A stretch of DNA of 29,960 bases from an uncultured Bacilli bacterium (GTDB lineage Bacteria; Bacillota_I; Bacilli_A; RF39; UBA660): positions 1 to 29,960 of the forward strand of contig CANRHM010000004.1 in the NCBI GenBank assembly GCA_947630415.1, given 5' to 3'. Both the position numbers and the translations under genes were made by a program. Within the stretch, counting starts at the first letter, position 1, and each line of letters opens with the position of its first letter. The notes under the pieces are model-generated. The model saw only the letters and a list, made by a program, of their open reading frames with translations. It did not search any database and had not been told where the DNA came from. Below are positions 1-7,500 of this stretch, piece after piece.

Positions 1-16
1 ACTGCCTGTCGTACAA

Positions 17-44
17 AAAAGACTGTCATTACTGACAATCTTTT
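17..44 (-). terminator. Rho-independent terminator
   Basis: On the minus strand an approximately 10 bp stem (AAGATTGTCA / TGACAGTCTT, one G-U pair) with a 4-base loop is followed by a run of T. It lies just downstream of the small membrane-protein gene ending at 89 and probably ends that transcript. Confidence 0.7.
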
Positions 45-88
45 CGGTAAATTACTATAAATCAATAACTATAAAATTGTAATTTGTA

Positions 89-349
89 TTATCGTTTTTT
101 TCTTCCGCCATATCTTATGAATGCTATTAAACAAGCATTGATTACTACAAATAGAACACCATAAAGTTTATGTTCAATAAAGTCTATCACTCCTAAAACA
201 TAGATATCTATACACATTAAAACAAAATATAAAATTATTTTTATAGGTTTAATAGAATAATTACTTCTTATATATTTTATTATTTTAAATAAAGCTAATA
301 AAACAACTACAATAGCTATCATTGATAAAATTATGATTTCAATTTTCAT
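89..349 (-). CDS. Small hypothetical membrane protein
   Basis: An 86-residue protein I do not recognise. It is highly hydrophobic, with about three predicted membrane segments (roughly residues 3-24, 36-53 and 57-77), a basic patch between the first two and a basic C-terminus (GGRKKR), so an inner-membrane location is likely. I chose the ATG at 349 because GGAGGAGGA lies about 10 bases upstream. A longer reading from 388 has no SD site and begins with a basic, non-membrane stretch. A terminator follows at 17-44. Nothing in the sequence indicates a function. Confidence 0.55.
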   Translation of the reverse strand: MKIEIIILSMIAIVVVLLALFKIIKYIRSNYSIKPIKIILYFVLMCIDIYVLGVIDFIEHKLYGVLFVVINACLIAFIRYGGRKKR

Positions 350-440
350 TAAGTATTTTCTCCTCCTCCAAATTACTATTTGTTTCACTAAATATTATAG
401 CAAATAAAAAGATCTTTATAAAGATGATTGCATAAAAAAG

Positions 441-455
441 ATAGCTCATCGCTAT
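441..455 (-). terminator. Weak terminator overlapping a stop codon
   Basis: On the minus strand ATAGC-GATGA-GCTAT is followed by CTTTTTT. The short 5 bp stem contains the TAG stop of the gene ending at 452. The short stem makes this only moderately convincing. Confidence 0.45.
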
Positions 456-862
456 ACCGTAGATAATAATAAATCAAATATTTCATCCGTACTTTTTTCA
501 TTTAATATGCTTAACCATTTATCAAATTCTGCATAAGAATCATTTTCATTATTATATTTATCAATAGTTATTTCAAGTATATCACTTTCATTATTTATAA
601 CTACTTTCAAAACATAAAATAGCTCCATATTATAATCAAGTTTATTATTACTTTTTAGATCCTTAACAGGAAACTTTTCTTTAGAAACTAAAAGTCTCAT
701 GCAACAATTGTCTTTTTCTATGATCTCGTATTTATCGCAAAATTCTTTTAGCGAGCCATTGCTGTTATTTTTTTCTTTGGTGTTATCTAAAATCCAATCG
801 AAACTAATGGGTGCTGTGCCTGATTTCTCTAGTTTATCTTTTAACATGGAAAACTTATCCAT
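452..862 (-). CDS. Hypothetical acidic protein (136 aa)
   Basis: An unrecognised soluble protein of 136 residues, rich in Asp, Glu, Asn and Lys, with no signal peptide or membrane segment. The central part (LFYVLKVVINNES, then LEITIDKY) looks like a beta-rich small domain followed by an acidic helix at the C-terminus. The size and look are reminiscent of small immunity-type proteins in accessory regions, but I see no motif that establishes this. I chose the ATG at 862 because GGTGAT lies just upstream; a TTG start four codons earlier is possible. A TATAAT box with an extended TG lies at 895-900. Confidence 0.5.
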   Translation of the reverse strand: MDKFSMLKDKLEKSGTAPISFDWILDNTKEKNNSNGSLKEFCDKYEIIEKDNCCMRLLVSKEKFPVKDLKSNNKLDYNMELFYVLKVVINNESDILEITIDKYNNENDSYAEFDKWLSILNEKSTDEIFDLLLSTV

Positions 863-894
863 AATCATCACCAAATTTCTTAATTAATTCCTAT

Positions 895-900
895 TATAGC
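895..900 (-). promoter_or_regulatory. Extended -10 box for the 136-aa gene
   Basis: Minus-strand TGCTATAAT sits about 33 bases upstream of the ATG at 862. No good -35 is visible, so this would be an extended -10 promoter. Confidence 0.5.
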
Positions 901-988
901 ATAACTATAAATATATTCTATTGTTTTTAGAAAATATTTTTCACTTTCATTATTTAGTATAAGAAAAAAAGTTAGAAATATACATTTA

Positions 989-1238
989 TTATTTAGAAAA
1001 TGGGCTAGGGCTATCTTCATAGTAATATTTTTTAAAATATTCGACATCTTCTAAATCATAGTCTTTAAATTTAGTATCTTCAGGTTCTAGATTTTCAATT
1101 AGAATTTTTATAAATCTTTTTAGTTCTTTTCTAACAGCACAGGGGTAAACCTCCTTCAAATGATCCTTCTAGTGCAAGTAGTGTTTCATATAATACCAAT
1201 GAACCTAAATTAACTTTGTAATCAACTATTTTACTCAT
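989..1238 (-). pseudogene. Small gene broken by a single-base frameshift
   Basis: The ATG at 1238 has an excellent SD (AAGGAGG, 7 bases upstream). The frame reads MSKIVDYKVNLGSLVLYETL and continues to a stop after 35 codons. If one C of a CCCC run (plus-strand GGGG at 1142-1145) is skipped, the frame continues as CAVRKELKRFIKIL and on to PSPFSK and a TAA at 989-991, giving about 82 residues. The span is 250 bases, exactly one more than a multiple of three. The protein is not recognised. The break may be a true mutation, a sequencing error, or a +1 programmed shift: AGGAGG lies four bases before CCCC, an arrangement like the prfB frameshift site. A possible promoter is TTGCAA-17-TAACAT just upstream. 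Confidence 0.6.
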
Positions 1239-1304
1239 CACAAATCCTCCTTTGATGTTGTGATGTTAACTCTAAAAAAGTATTATTGCAAGTCATTTTG
1301 GAAA

Positions 1305-1332
1305 TAAAAAAATCTAGTAAAGATTACTAGAT
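1305..1332 (-). terminator. Terminator downstream of tRNA-Trp
   Basis: A perfect 9 bp stem on the minus strand (ATCTAGTAA / TTACTAGAT, 3-base loop) is followed by seven T. It lies about 40 bases after the tRNA 3' end and ends the tRNA transcript. Confidence 0.85.
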
Positions 1333-1371
1333 AATATATGATAAATCGCTACAAAAAGCGAACACTTGTTC

Positions 1372-1445
1372 TGGCAGGGGATAAGTGAATCGAACACTTA
1401 TCTAAGGTTTTGGAGACCCCTATTTTACCATTAAACTAATCCCCT
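1372..1445 (-). tRNA. tRNA-Trp (anticodon CCA)
   Basis: The 74-base minus-strand sequence folds as a complete tRNA. The 7 bp acceptor stem is AGGGGAT/ATCCCCT. The anticodon stem GGGGT/ACCTT encloses loop CTCCAAA, with anticodon CCA. The T-arm is AAGTG-TTCGATT-CACTT, and a G discriminator and encoded CCA end the gene. The D-arm is present with a short, AU-rich stem. A TATAAT box lies at 1463-1468 and a terminator at 1305-1332, so it is a single-gene unit. A diverged copy of its 5' half lies 192 bases upstream. A CCA anticodon reads only UGG, consistent with TGA being a stop in this genome. Confidence 0.95.
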
Positions 1446-1462
1446 AGATATAACCACGAATT

Positions 1463-1468
1463 ATTATA
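1463..1468 (-). promoter_or_regulatory. -10 box of tRNA-Trp
   Basis: Minus-strand ATGCTATAATAATT places TATAAT 17 bases before the tRNA 5' end, with an extended TG. The -35 region is poor. The same 14 bases (ATGCTATAATAATT) recur at the second promoter upstream of the truncated tRNA copy (1651-1656), so the promoter is part of the duplicated unit. Confidence 0.65.
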
Positions 1469-1492
1469 GCATATAACCATAAAAATGGCTAC

Positions 1493-1513
1493 TGGCACAA
1501 ATTGTGGCACAAA
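1493..1513 (+). repeat. Two tandem TGGCACAAA repeats
   Basis: The 9-mer TGGCACAAA occurs at 1493-1501 and again at 1505-1513, a 12-base period. It lies between the intact tRNA-Trp and the truncated copy. Short direct repeats beside a tRNA attachment site are typical of arm-type sites of tyrosine integrases; that role is an inference, since no integrase gene is in the window. Confidence 0.5.
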
Positions 1514-1597
1514 ATTTTATTTTTTATTTTTTCTTATGGGCATTATTCCCAGTATTTATAATACTTTCAAAGAGCATCAATTCATTTCAAGTCAGTC

Positions 1598-1637
1598 GGT
1601 TTTGGAGACTCCTATGCTACCATTATACCACGCCCCT
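1598..1637 (-). pseudogene. Truncated tRNA-Trp 5' half
   Basis: These 40 bases match the first 40 bases of the intact tRNA-Trp at 33 positions, including the D-loop AATGGTA and anticodon loop CTCCAAA, and are in the same orientation exactly 192 bases upstream. After ACC the similarity stops: there is no anticodon-stem partner, T-arm or acceptor 3' strand. It is therefore a 5' half, not a working tRNA. It retains a strong promoter (1651-1679). Confidence 0.8.
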
Positions 1638-1650
1638 AAAGGACAAAATT

Positions 1651-1679
1651 ATTATAGCATGGTCCATTTTAGATTGCAA
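1651..1679 (-). promoter_or_regulatory. Strong vegetative promoter before the tRNA half
   Basis: On the minus strand TTGCAA (1674-1679), a 17-base spacer and TATAAT (1651-1656) form a near-consensus sigma-A promoter, 14 bases before the tRNA 5'-half. With no terminator seen in between, it could also drive the intact tRNA-Trp downstream. Confidence 0.75.
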
Positions 1680-1700
1680 GGCAAAGTTTTCATTCAATGA

Positions 1701-1709
1701 CATATGTTA
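1701..1709 (+). promoter_or_regulatory. Sigma-E/K-like -10 box (CATATGTTA)
   Basis: CATATGTTA fits the CATANNNTA -10 of Bacillus mother-cell sigma factors and lies 15 bases before the chosen start of the CwlJ-like gene. The -35 region is not clear. The support comes mainly from the same box at the same distance in three other wall-hydrolase genes of this window. Confidence 0.5.
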
Positions 1710-1724
1710 TTAATAGGTGATTAC

Positions 1725-2150
1725 ATGATTGTTAAATATTCGGATAAAGATCTAGATTTATTAGCACGACTTATGCGTTCTGAAGCCGTTGGTGAAGGAG
1801 ATCTGGGTATGTTAATGGTAGGAAATGTGGGCGTGAACCGTGTTCTTACCAATTGCTATACGTTTAAAGATATCAGAACCATTTCACAAATGATTTACCA
1901 AAATCCAGGAGGTTTTGCTGGTGTCTTTAGTCCTCAATTTAATTCAGGATCCACAATCCACGAAAGGGAACTTGCGCAAAATGTTTTACGAGGTGAATAT
2001 TATTATCCTGCAACTAATGCCTTGTGGTTCTATGCCCCAAGTGGAGGAGATACTTGTGTTGATAAATGGTATGATCAATCCTTCGTTGGAAACTATAAAA
2101 ACCATTGCTTCTATGAACCCGATCCAGGCGTGTGTCCTCCCATTTATTAA
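1725..2150 (+). CDS. CwlJ/SleB-like cell wall hydrolase
   Basis: A 141-residue protein of the Hydrolase_2 (SleB/CwlJ) family, which cleaves cortex peptidoglycan during spore germination in Bacillus. Visible family marks are LLARLMRSEAVGEG near residues 12-25 (Glu20 is the likely catalytic Glu), VGNVGVNRV at 32-40, the conserved aromatic WFYAPSGG at 101-108, and HCFYEPDPGVC at 127-137. It has no signal peptide, as in CwlJ. I took the ATG at 1725 because AGGTGA lies just upstream and the family begins there; an in-frame start at 1704 has no SD. Its sigma-E/K-like box fits sporulation expression. It is convergent with the inactive amidase gene. SleB-type phage or housekeeping hydrolases are an alternative. 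Confidence 0.85.
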   Translation: MIVKYSDKDLDLLARLMRSEAVGEGDLGMLMVGNVGVNRVLTNCYTFKDIRTISQMIYQNPGGFAGVFSPQFNSGSTIHERELAQNVLRGEYYYPATNALWFYAPSGGDTCVDKWYDQSFVGNYKNHCFYEPDPGVCPPIY

Positions 2151-2170
2151 AAGATCCAAAAAGATCTTTT
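2149..2170 (+). terminator. Terminator between convergent genes
   Basis: AAAAGATC-CAAAAA-GATCTTTT is a perfect 8 bp stem followed by further T. It begins at the stop codon of the CwlJ-like gene. The A-run on the 5' side means it may also work for the convergent gene ending at 2171. Confidence 0.75.
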
Positions 2171-3211
2171 TTAGTTTGGAATAATAAGTTCTTGGCCTAT
2201 CGATAAGGCACTCGAATCCAATTGATTAGCCTTTTTTAAAGCGGCTATAGTGGTGTCAAATTGATTGGCAATCGTCCATAATGAGTCCCCTTTTTTCACG
2301 GTATATAACATTTCTTCTTTCGCACTTTTGGGTATTTTTAAAACTTGACCAAGAGATAAAGCAGTACTAGTTAAATTATTGGCACTTATGAGATCATTAA
2401 CGGTGACCCCAAAACGTTTGGCTATCTCATACAAATTATCTCCACTTTGTACCGTATAAGTTAAATCACTTGAAGCCACATTTTCGTTTCTAGGAATAAT
2501 AAGAACTTCTCCAATGGTCAATGCATTATTTTCTAAATTATTGGCTTCTTTTAAATCTTCTACTGTCACTCCGTATTGTACTGCAATACTATAAAGAGAG
2601 TCCCCAATTTTAACCATATAAGTTGTATCAATTACGCCTTCAGGACTTGTATAAGTATATCCTAAAAATCTGCTGACAGCACGTACTACCCCTTCCGCAT
2701 AATCTAGGATTTCTTCATCCAGCCGCATCGCATCATCTTTGTTATCCACAAATCCATAGTCTACAACCACAGTATTTAAAGGAGCCGTTTCCCTGATGAT
2801 AAAGCTATAATCTTTACTCAAATCTTCAGGAAGTCTTCGCTGATAATATTTACGCATTACTTGTCCTTCGTTTTCAATCTCGTCAAAAATATTTTTAGCT
2901 AACTGATCCGTATCTCTCAAAGCATAAATAACTTCCGCACCTTCCCCTTGACCGTCGCTCAATTGATTGGATATAACAACGACTTGATCTTCCTTGCCAA
3001 AAGCATTGATGATGGTCTCTACCCGTTCTTCATTCGATAAAGTAACATCCTTATCTCTAGTCGAAGCTACTGGTATCCCTAGTTCCATAAATCTTTTAAC
3101 CATGTAATTGGATACTTCCAAAGTAACCTCTTTTTCAACCAATCCATTTCCTGTTGCCCCTTGATCACTTCCACCCCTAGAAGCATCTACAACCACACCT
3201 TTATTATTCAT
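2171..3211 (-). CDS. Inactive amidase_3 pseudoenzyme with three LysM domains
   Basis: A 346-residue protein with an amidase_3 (N-acetylmuramoyl-L-alanine amidase) fold at residues 5-183 and three LysM peptidoglycan-binding repeats at about 198-240, 252-294 and 302-345. It is a clear paralogue of the amidase at 11326-12546, sharing SDxGA, TRDxDxTLSxEER and RRLPEDxSKDY. The catalytic residues are lost. The first zinc His is Arg12 (DASRGG for DAGHGG), the second zinc His is Gln83 (SNQ for SNH) and the catalytic Glu is Asp151 (VVDYGF for LIEYGF). Only the zinc Glu (Glu26) remains. The frame is intact and the LysM repeats are well kept, so the protein is probably made and used as a wall-binding protein. 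There is no signal peptide. The start has GAGGTGG five bases upstream and a sigma-K-like box CATAGGTTA. Confidence 0.9.
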   Translation of the reverse strand: MNNKGVVVDASRGGSDQGATGNGLVEKEVTLEVSNYMVKRFMELGIPVASTRDKDVTLSNEERVETIINAFGKEDQVVVISNQLSDGQGEGAEVIYALRDTDQLAKNIFDEIENEGQVMRKYYQRRLPEDLSKDYSFIIRETAPLNTVVVDYGFVDNKDDAMRLDEEILDYAEGVVRAVSRFLGYTYTSPEGVIDTTYMVKIGDSLYSIAVQYGVTVEDLKEANNLENNALTIGEVLIIPRNENVASSDLTYTVQSGDNLYEIAKRFGVTVNDLISANNLTSTALSLGQVLKIPKSAKEEMLYTVKKGDSLWTIANQFDTTIAALKKANQLDSSALSIGQELIIPN

Positions 3212-3227
3212 TTTTCCACCTCATTAC

Positions 3228-3236
3228 TAACCTATG
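3228..3236 (-). promoter_or_regulatory. Sigma-E/K-like -10 box (CATAGGTTA)
   Basis: Minus-strand CATAGGTTA matches CATANNNTA and ends 16 bases before the start codon of the inactive amidase. There is no TATAAT promoter in the short gap after jetD, and a terminator separates it from Wadjet, so this box is the best candidate promoter. Confidence 0.5.
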
Positions 3237-3247
3237 TTTAAAGAAAG

Positions 3248-3277
3248 CAAAAAAGAGCAATTACTATTTTTGCTCTT
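3248..3277 (-). terminator. Terminator of the Wadjet operon
   Basis: On the minus strand a 7 bp stem AGAGCAA/TTGCTCT with a 9-base loop is followed by TTTTTT. The stop codon of jetD lies in the loop. The stem is identical to that of the amidase terminator at the other end of the Wadjet operon (11311-11327). Confidence 0.8.
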
Positions 3278-4514
3278 TCTCAAGAACAAAATCTAATAAG
3301 CGCTCTTTATTATTTTCCTGGTAGGCTGCTTTTTTATGAATCTGAATCATCTTTTGAACTGTTTGCAATTCTTGAGTCCCCATATTTTCTATTTTTTTTA
3401 TTCTACTATCCCGTATAACCTCATTTGAAATACACTCATCGTAGTCTTCTTTTTGATAACAAAAGAGGGTTAATTGGTCTTTATATTTTTCTTTTAACCT
3501 ACACGCAATAAGTAATCCTTCAGGATCAAAATCTCCATTATAGAATAAATGATTTCCTTTTTCGACCAATTTATCTAAAAGAAGATAGACACTGCTGTTG
3601 GGAAAACCACCAGCAATCACAACACTACAAGAAATATTTCTTCTTAATATCTCCGATAAAATAGAAGGGTTTTCAAAAATAAATACTTTTTTGGATGGGC
3701 TATCAAAATACGCACTATTCATAATATTTTGGATATTTAAAATAAGCGTTTCTCTGTGACTTCCAAATTCATTTATATAGTTTTTATCGGACAACAAGCG
3801 ATAAGTAATAACAAAATTAGAAAGATTATCCACTTCAATATGATACTTGGCTAACAAACCAATCTTGTCTTCTCTAGTATTAGGAAAAGGTATATGACTG
3901 ATATGCGCTAAAGCATATAAAAAATAAGTACTATGGTTATTCTCTAAATCTAAATAATGCGGATCTTTTGTATAATTCGAAGCAAAGATAGATAATAAAG
4001 TAGGCATCTGTGGCAAGTGATGAATTAGTTCTACCAAATTTTCTAATTCTTTTTTTAAAGCCTGTTTGTCTTTTTGATATTGCTTATGTAAAAACATATA
4101 AAAGGAGTTCTTCTTTTCTATAACTTCTCTTAACCATTCCACATTTTCTTCTTTTGATTCTTTCAAAATGGTATTAAAGAAGGTATCTTCTTGTGTTTTT
4201 TTGATGGTCTTCTTTTCCTTTTTTGTAATTAAGGGTATATCTAAGTACTCTTGAATTAAAGTAGCCATATCAAATGAAGAATATTTTGAGTTTTCCATAA
4301 TCTTGTTAAATTTCTTAATAGATATTACAAGATCTTCTTTTTCTTTTAAGTCCTCGCCAAATAATTTAGAAAAGGCTTCTTTTTCTTCATTGGTTATTTG
4401 AGTAAGTTTTAAAGTGCCCGTTATTTTTCCTGTTGATTCGTATTTCTTATATAGTTCTTTTATAAATCGTTCAAAGCCAATTTGATTCTTAAAATACTTA
4501 GTGTATTCCTGCAT
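3264..4514 (-). CDS. jetD: Wadjet JetD, Toprim-type nuclease subunit
   Basis: A 416-residue protein, the last gene of the Wadjet operon. JetD is the nuclease that cuts circular plasmid DNA after the SMC-like JetABC complex extrudes it. The N-terminal two thirds are helical and charged. The C-terminal part matches the DUF2399/TIGR02679 Toprim-like fold: a FENPS motif (Glu281 as the Toprim Glu), a glycine-containing loop AGGFPNSS, and YNGDFDPEG with Asp328 and Asp330 as metal ligands. These belong to the JetD of type II Wadjet systems, about 400 residues long. I chose the ATG at 4514 because GAGGA lies eight bases upstream; a start five codons earlier has no SD. It overlaps the end of jetC by 17 bases, so translation is coupled. 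Confidence 0.88.
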   Translation of the reverse strand: MQEYTKYFKNQIGFERFIKELYKKYESTGKITGTLKLTQITNEEKEAFSKLFGEDLKEKEDLVISIKKFNKIMENSKYSSFDMATLIQEYLDIPLITKKEKKTIKKTQEDTFFNTILKESKEENVEWLREVIEKKNSFYMFLHKQYQKDKQALKKELENLVELIHHLPQMPTLLSIFASNYTKDPHYLDLENNHSTYFLYALAHISHIPFPNTREDKIGLLAKYHIEVDNLSNFVITYRLLSDKNYINEFGSHRETLILNIQNIMNSAYFDSPSKKVFIFENPSILSEILRRNISCSVVIAGGFPNSSVYLLLDKLVEKGNHLFYNGDFDPEGLLIACRLKEKYKDQLTLFCYQKEDYDECISNEVIRDSRIKKIENMGTQELQTVQKMIQIHKKAAYQENNKERLLDFVLEKEQK

Positions 4515-7500
4515 AATTATTTTCCTCATTGTATTCTTTTCGATTGTTTATAATTTCCTTATATTTTCCATTCCAACGGTACCGCTCAACAGTTACAACA
4601 GGAGCATTTGGTGCTTTAATTAATTCACAGATAGATAAATCTTCAATCGTATCATAATCTCCCCATAAAGCTTGTGAATTAATAATAAAGTCAATATCTA
4701 ACAGTTTTAAAATACCGAACATTTCTCGAATATTATCTTCATCTACACCAGCAAAAGCTTCATCTAAAGCAATGAGACGTAAGGCATAAGGCTTAGCAAC
4801 ATTCAGTTTAGCATAAACACTGGCAAAAAGCGGAATATACATACTTTTAGCACGTTCTCCACCACTAAACTTACTAAAGGTTTTATCCGTTAGTTCCTTT
4901 AAAGCATCATCTTCACGTTGATAGAATAATTGAAAAGTAAACCAAGTACGATAATCTAACACTTCACTGATAATTTTTGAAAAAGAAGTGTAAGAATCAA
5001 GATATAGTTGTTCTGCTTTTTTAATTTTACTACGGAAATGGTTCGTTAATTTTTCAGTATCCGAATCTTTTAGTAGCTTTGGATCCATCTTTAAAATACG
5101 AACTAACTCTCGCGTATCCATTTCATCTTCCGTCGTAGGTGCTACACTTTTCCACATTAATTTAAAGCGAAGAGCACTTTGTTTTTGCATACTAGCCATA
5201 ATATTATTGATCTTTTGAACCCATTCGTTAGAAGCATTAATCCTATTTCGAATCTTTTCTCCTACAGTATTAAGTAGAATATCCTCAAATAGATGACGAT
5301 CTTGCTTACTAATCAAATCTTTATTTTCCTCAATATCTTCTTGAATTTTTTTCGATAATTCAATTAAGTTAAGCTTAATTCCTTGATACAACGTAGTAAC
5401 ATCCACTCTCGTATTTTCTTCATATAACTTTTTAGTATCCTCGTCCGATCCTTCATAATCATTAAACAAGGTTACATTGCGTAAAGAATAATCATTTAAT
5501 TCCAAACTGTAATGATTATAGGATGCATAAAAATTATTTAAAGCATCATTTAAAGAAGTCTCTTTTCGCATCTTTCCTTCGCTTATAATCTTTTTAACAA
5601 CTGTATCCACATCTTGAATATCTTCCGTGTAAACATAATGTAATTTGTATTCTCTTAAGAACAATTCAAAATAGATACTAAGGGTCTTCTCTTTTTCTTC
5701 TTGTTCACTCTTTATAAGAGAAAGGGTTTGTTCCTTATATTCAATATCTTTTTCAAGACGGGCATTCATCTTCGTAAGATCTTCTTTTTCTTTGGTCAAT
5801 GACACCAATTCATTTTCAATACGAAGTAATTCTTCTTTTTGATCTTTATACTCTTTGGTTTCTAGTAACTCTGTAATCGTTTGTCTATTTTTTTGGTTAA
5901 CAGAATAAAGGGTTTCTTTTTCCGTTTTTTCCTGATTTAAATAAGTTATATTACTAAGCAAATCTTCCATTCGTTCGGCATAACTATTTTTTATTTCTAA
6001 TTTGTTTAAATAGGCATTATGCGTATTTTTGATATCTTGAAGTAAAATTTGAACACTACTAGTTAGGTTATCCACTTCTTTGTAAGAAGTTAAGTTAAGA
6101 GGAATATGAAGTCCTTGATTTTGTACTGCTATTTTCTCTCTTATTTCTTTAATTTGAGCATCCATTTGTCCTAATTTTTCTTCTAATTCTTTTTGTTGTT
6201 GATCATTCCAGTTAAGCGATAGCCTTATTTCATTTATTTTTAATACAATAGCCTCAATTTGTGTATTTAAAGGGAAGTTCCTCATTTCATTTTCTATTCT
6301 TGTAATTTTGCTATCATTCTCTTTTTGAAGATTATTTAAAGTATTTATCTCCGTATTTAAACCGGTAATCTTCTCTTCTAATTCTTTAAGCTGCTTCATT
6401 TTTAATTCTTTTCGTTTTAAATAGCCGATAAATTGTTGTTTATAGTCCTTATCGGCAATGGAATTTAACATATCTACTTTAGCTATTCCACTTGCTAAAA
6501 CTGCAACCACATCATCTTCATCCACACTAATACCCATTAAAATAGCTTCAATATATTCTTTGGAAATAGAACACTTTTTATCCACTGTAACGGTAAAATA
6601 TTGCAAAAGATTATGAGCTTTCCTCTTCGTTTTCGTAAGATATAAAAGAGGTATTTTTAGTTTCTTAACTTTTTCTATATCTTCTTCTTTTATAATTTTA
6701 GCATTTAAAATATTTAATTCTAAAAGAGCGGACTCCATATTATTTTTCGTTTCTTCATCAATTTTATCTTTAAATTCAATACATTTATAAAGTGGTACAA
6801 AATCTATATTTTCTTCTTTTAAAAGTGCTTCTGTAGAGGCATTAGAAGAAGTAAGTTCAAGGTCTTCCCTATTTTCTAATATCTGGTATTCATTCTGAAG
6901 TTTAGCTTGTTCTTGTTTTCGTATATTGATTTTGTTTTGAATATTTAAATTCTCTTCTTTTATAGAACTCTCCTGTTCTCTTGCTCTTTCTTGATAGATA
7001 TTTTTAGCTTCATTGTAATGATCTTGGGTATAATCATTCATGAGTTCAAAAATCTTCTTTTTAGGGCCTTCATCTATTTCTAATACTTCATTATTGTTGA
7101 CTTTATTAATGAAATCTTCTTCCCAACTTAAAATACTTTCTTTTAAATTTCGTTCCTGATTACTCTCGTTTTGTTCTAATTTATTATAATCATTCACTAA
7201 TTTTTCTAAAGCAACACGAGAAGATTCACTTTCCAATAATTTCTTTTGTTCTTCTTCTAAAAGATAAATAATTTTTTTAATTTTTTCTTTATATCGTCCT
7301 AAGGAAAGAAGAATAGAATCAAAGGAATACTTTTCTTCTAATTTTTCTAAAAGTTCATCGGCAAAAAAGACAATTTCATCAAAATAACTATCACTCGATA
7401 AATCTTTCAAATCAATAAGTGAAGTTTCCAATTCTTTCTTTAACCGATACGTCTCTTCTTCTAAAGAGGCCGTCTTTTTTCCAAGTTGGATTTTATCTTG

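Noticed and set aside
699..887. Plus-strand open frame of 62 codons
   Set aside because: It is antisense to the 136-residue gene with a better SD; no SD or promoter of its own.
1598..1637. Second functional tRNA-Trp
   Set aside because: There is no 3' half: no anticodon-stem partner, T-arm or acceptor 3' strand within 80 bases.
1485..1713. Two overlapping plus-strand frames of about 70 codons
   Set aside because: They run through the antisense of the tRNA-Trp 5' half and its promoter, lack SD sites and have unlikely composition.
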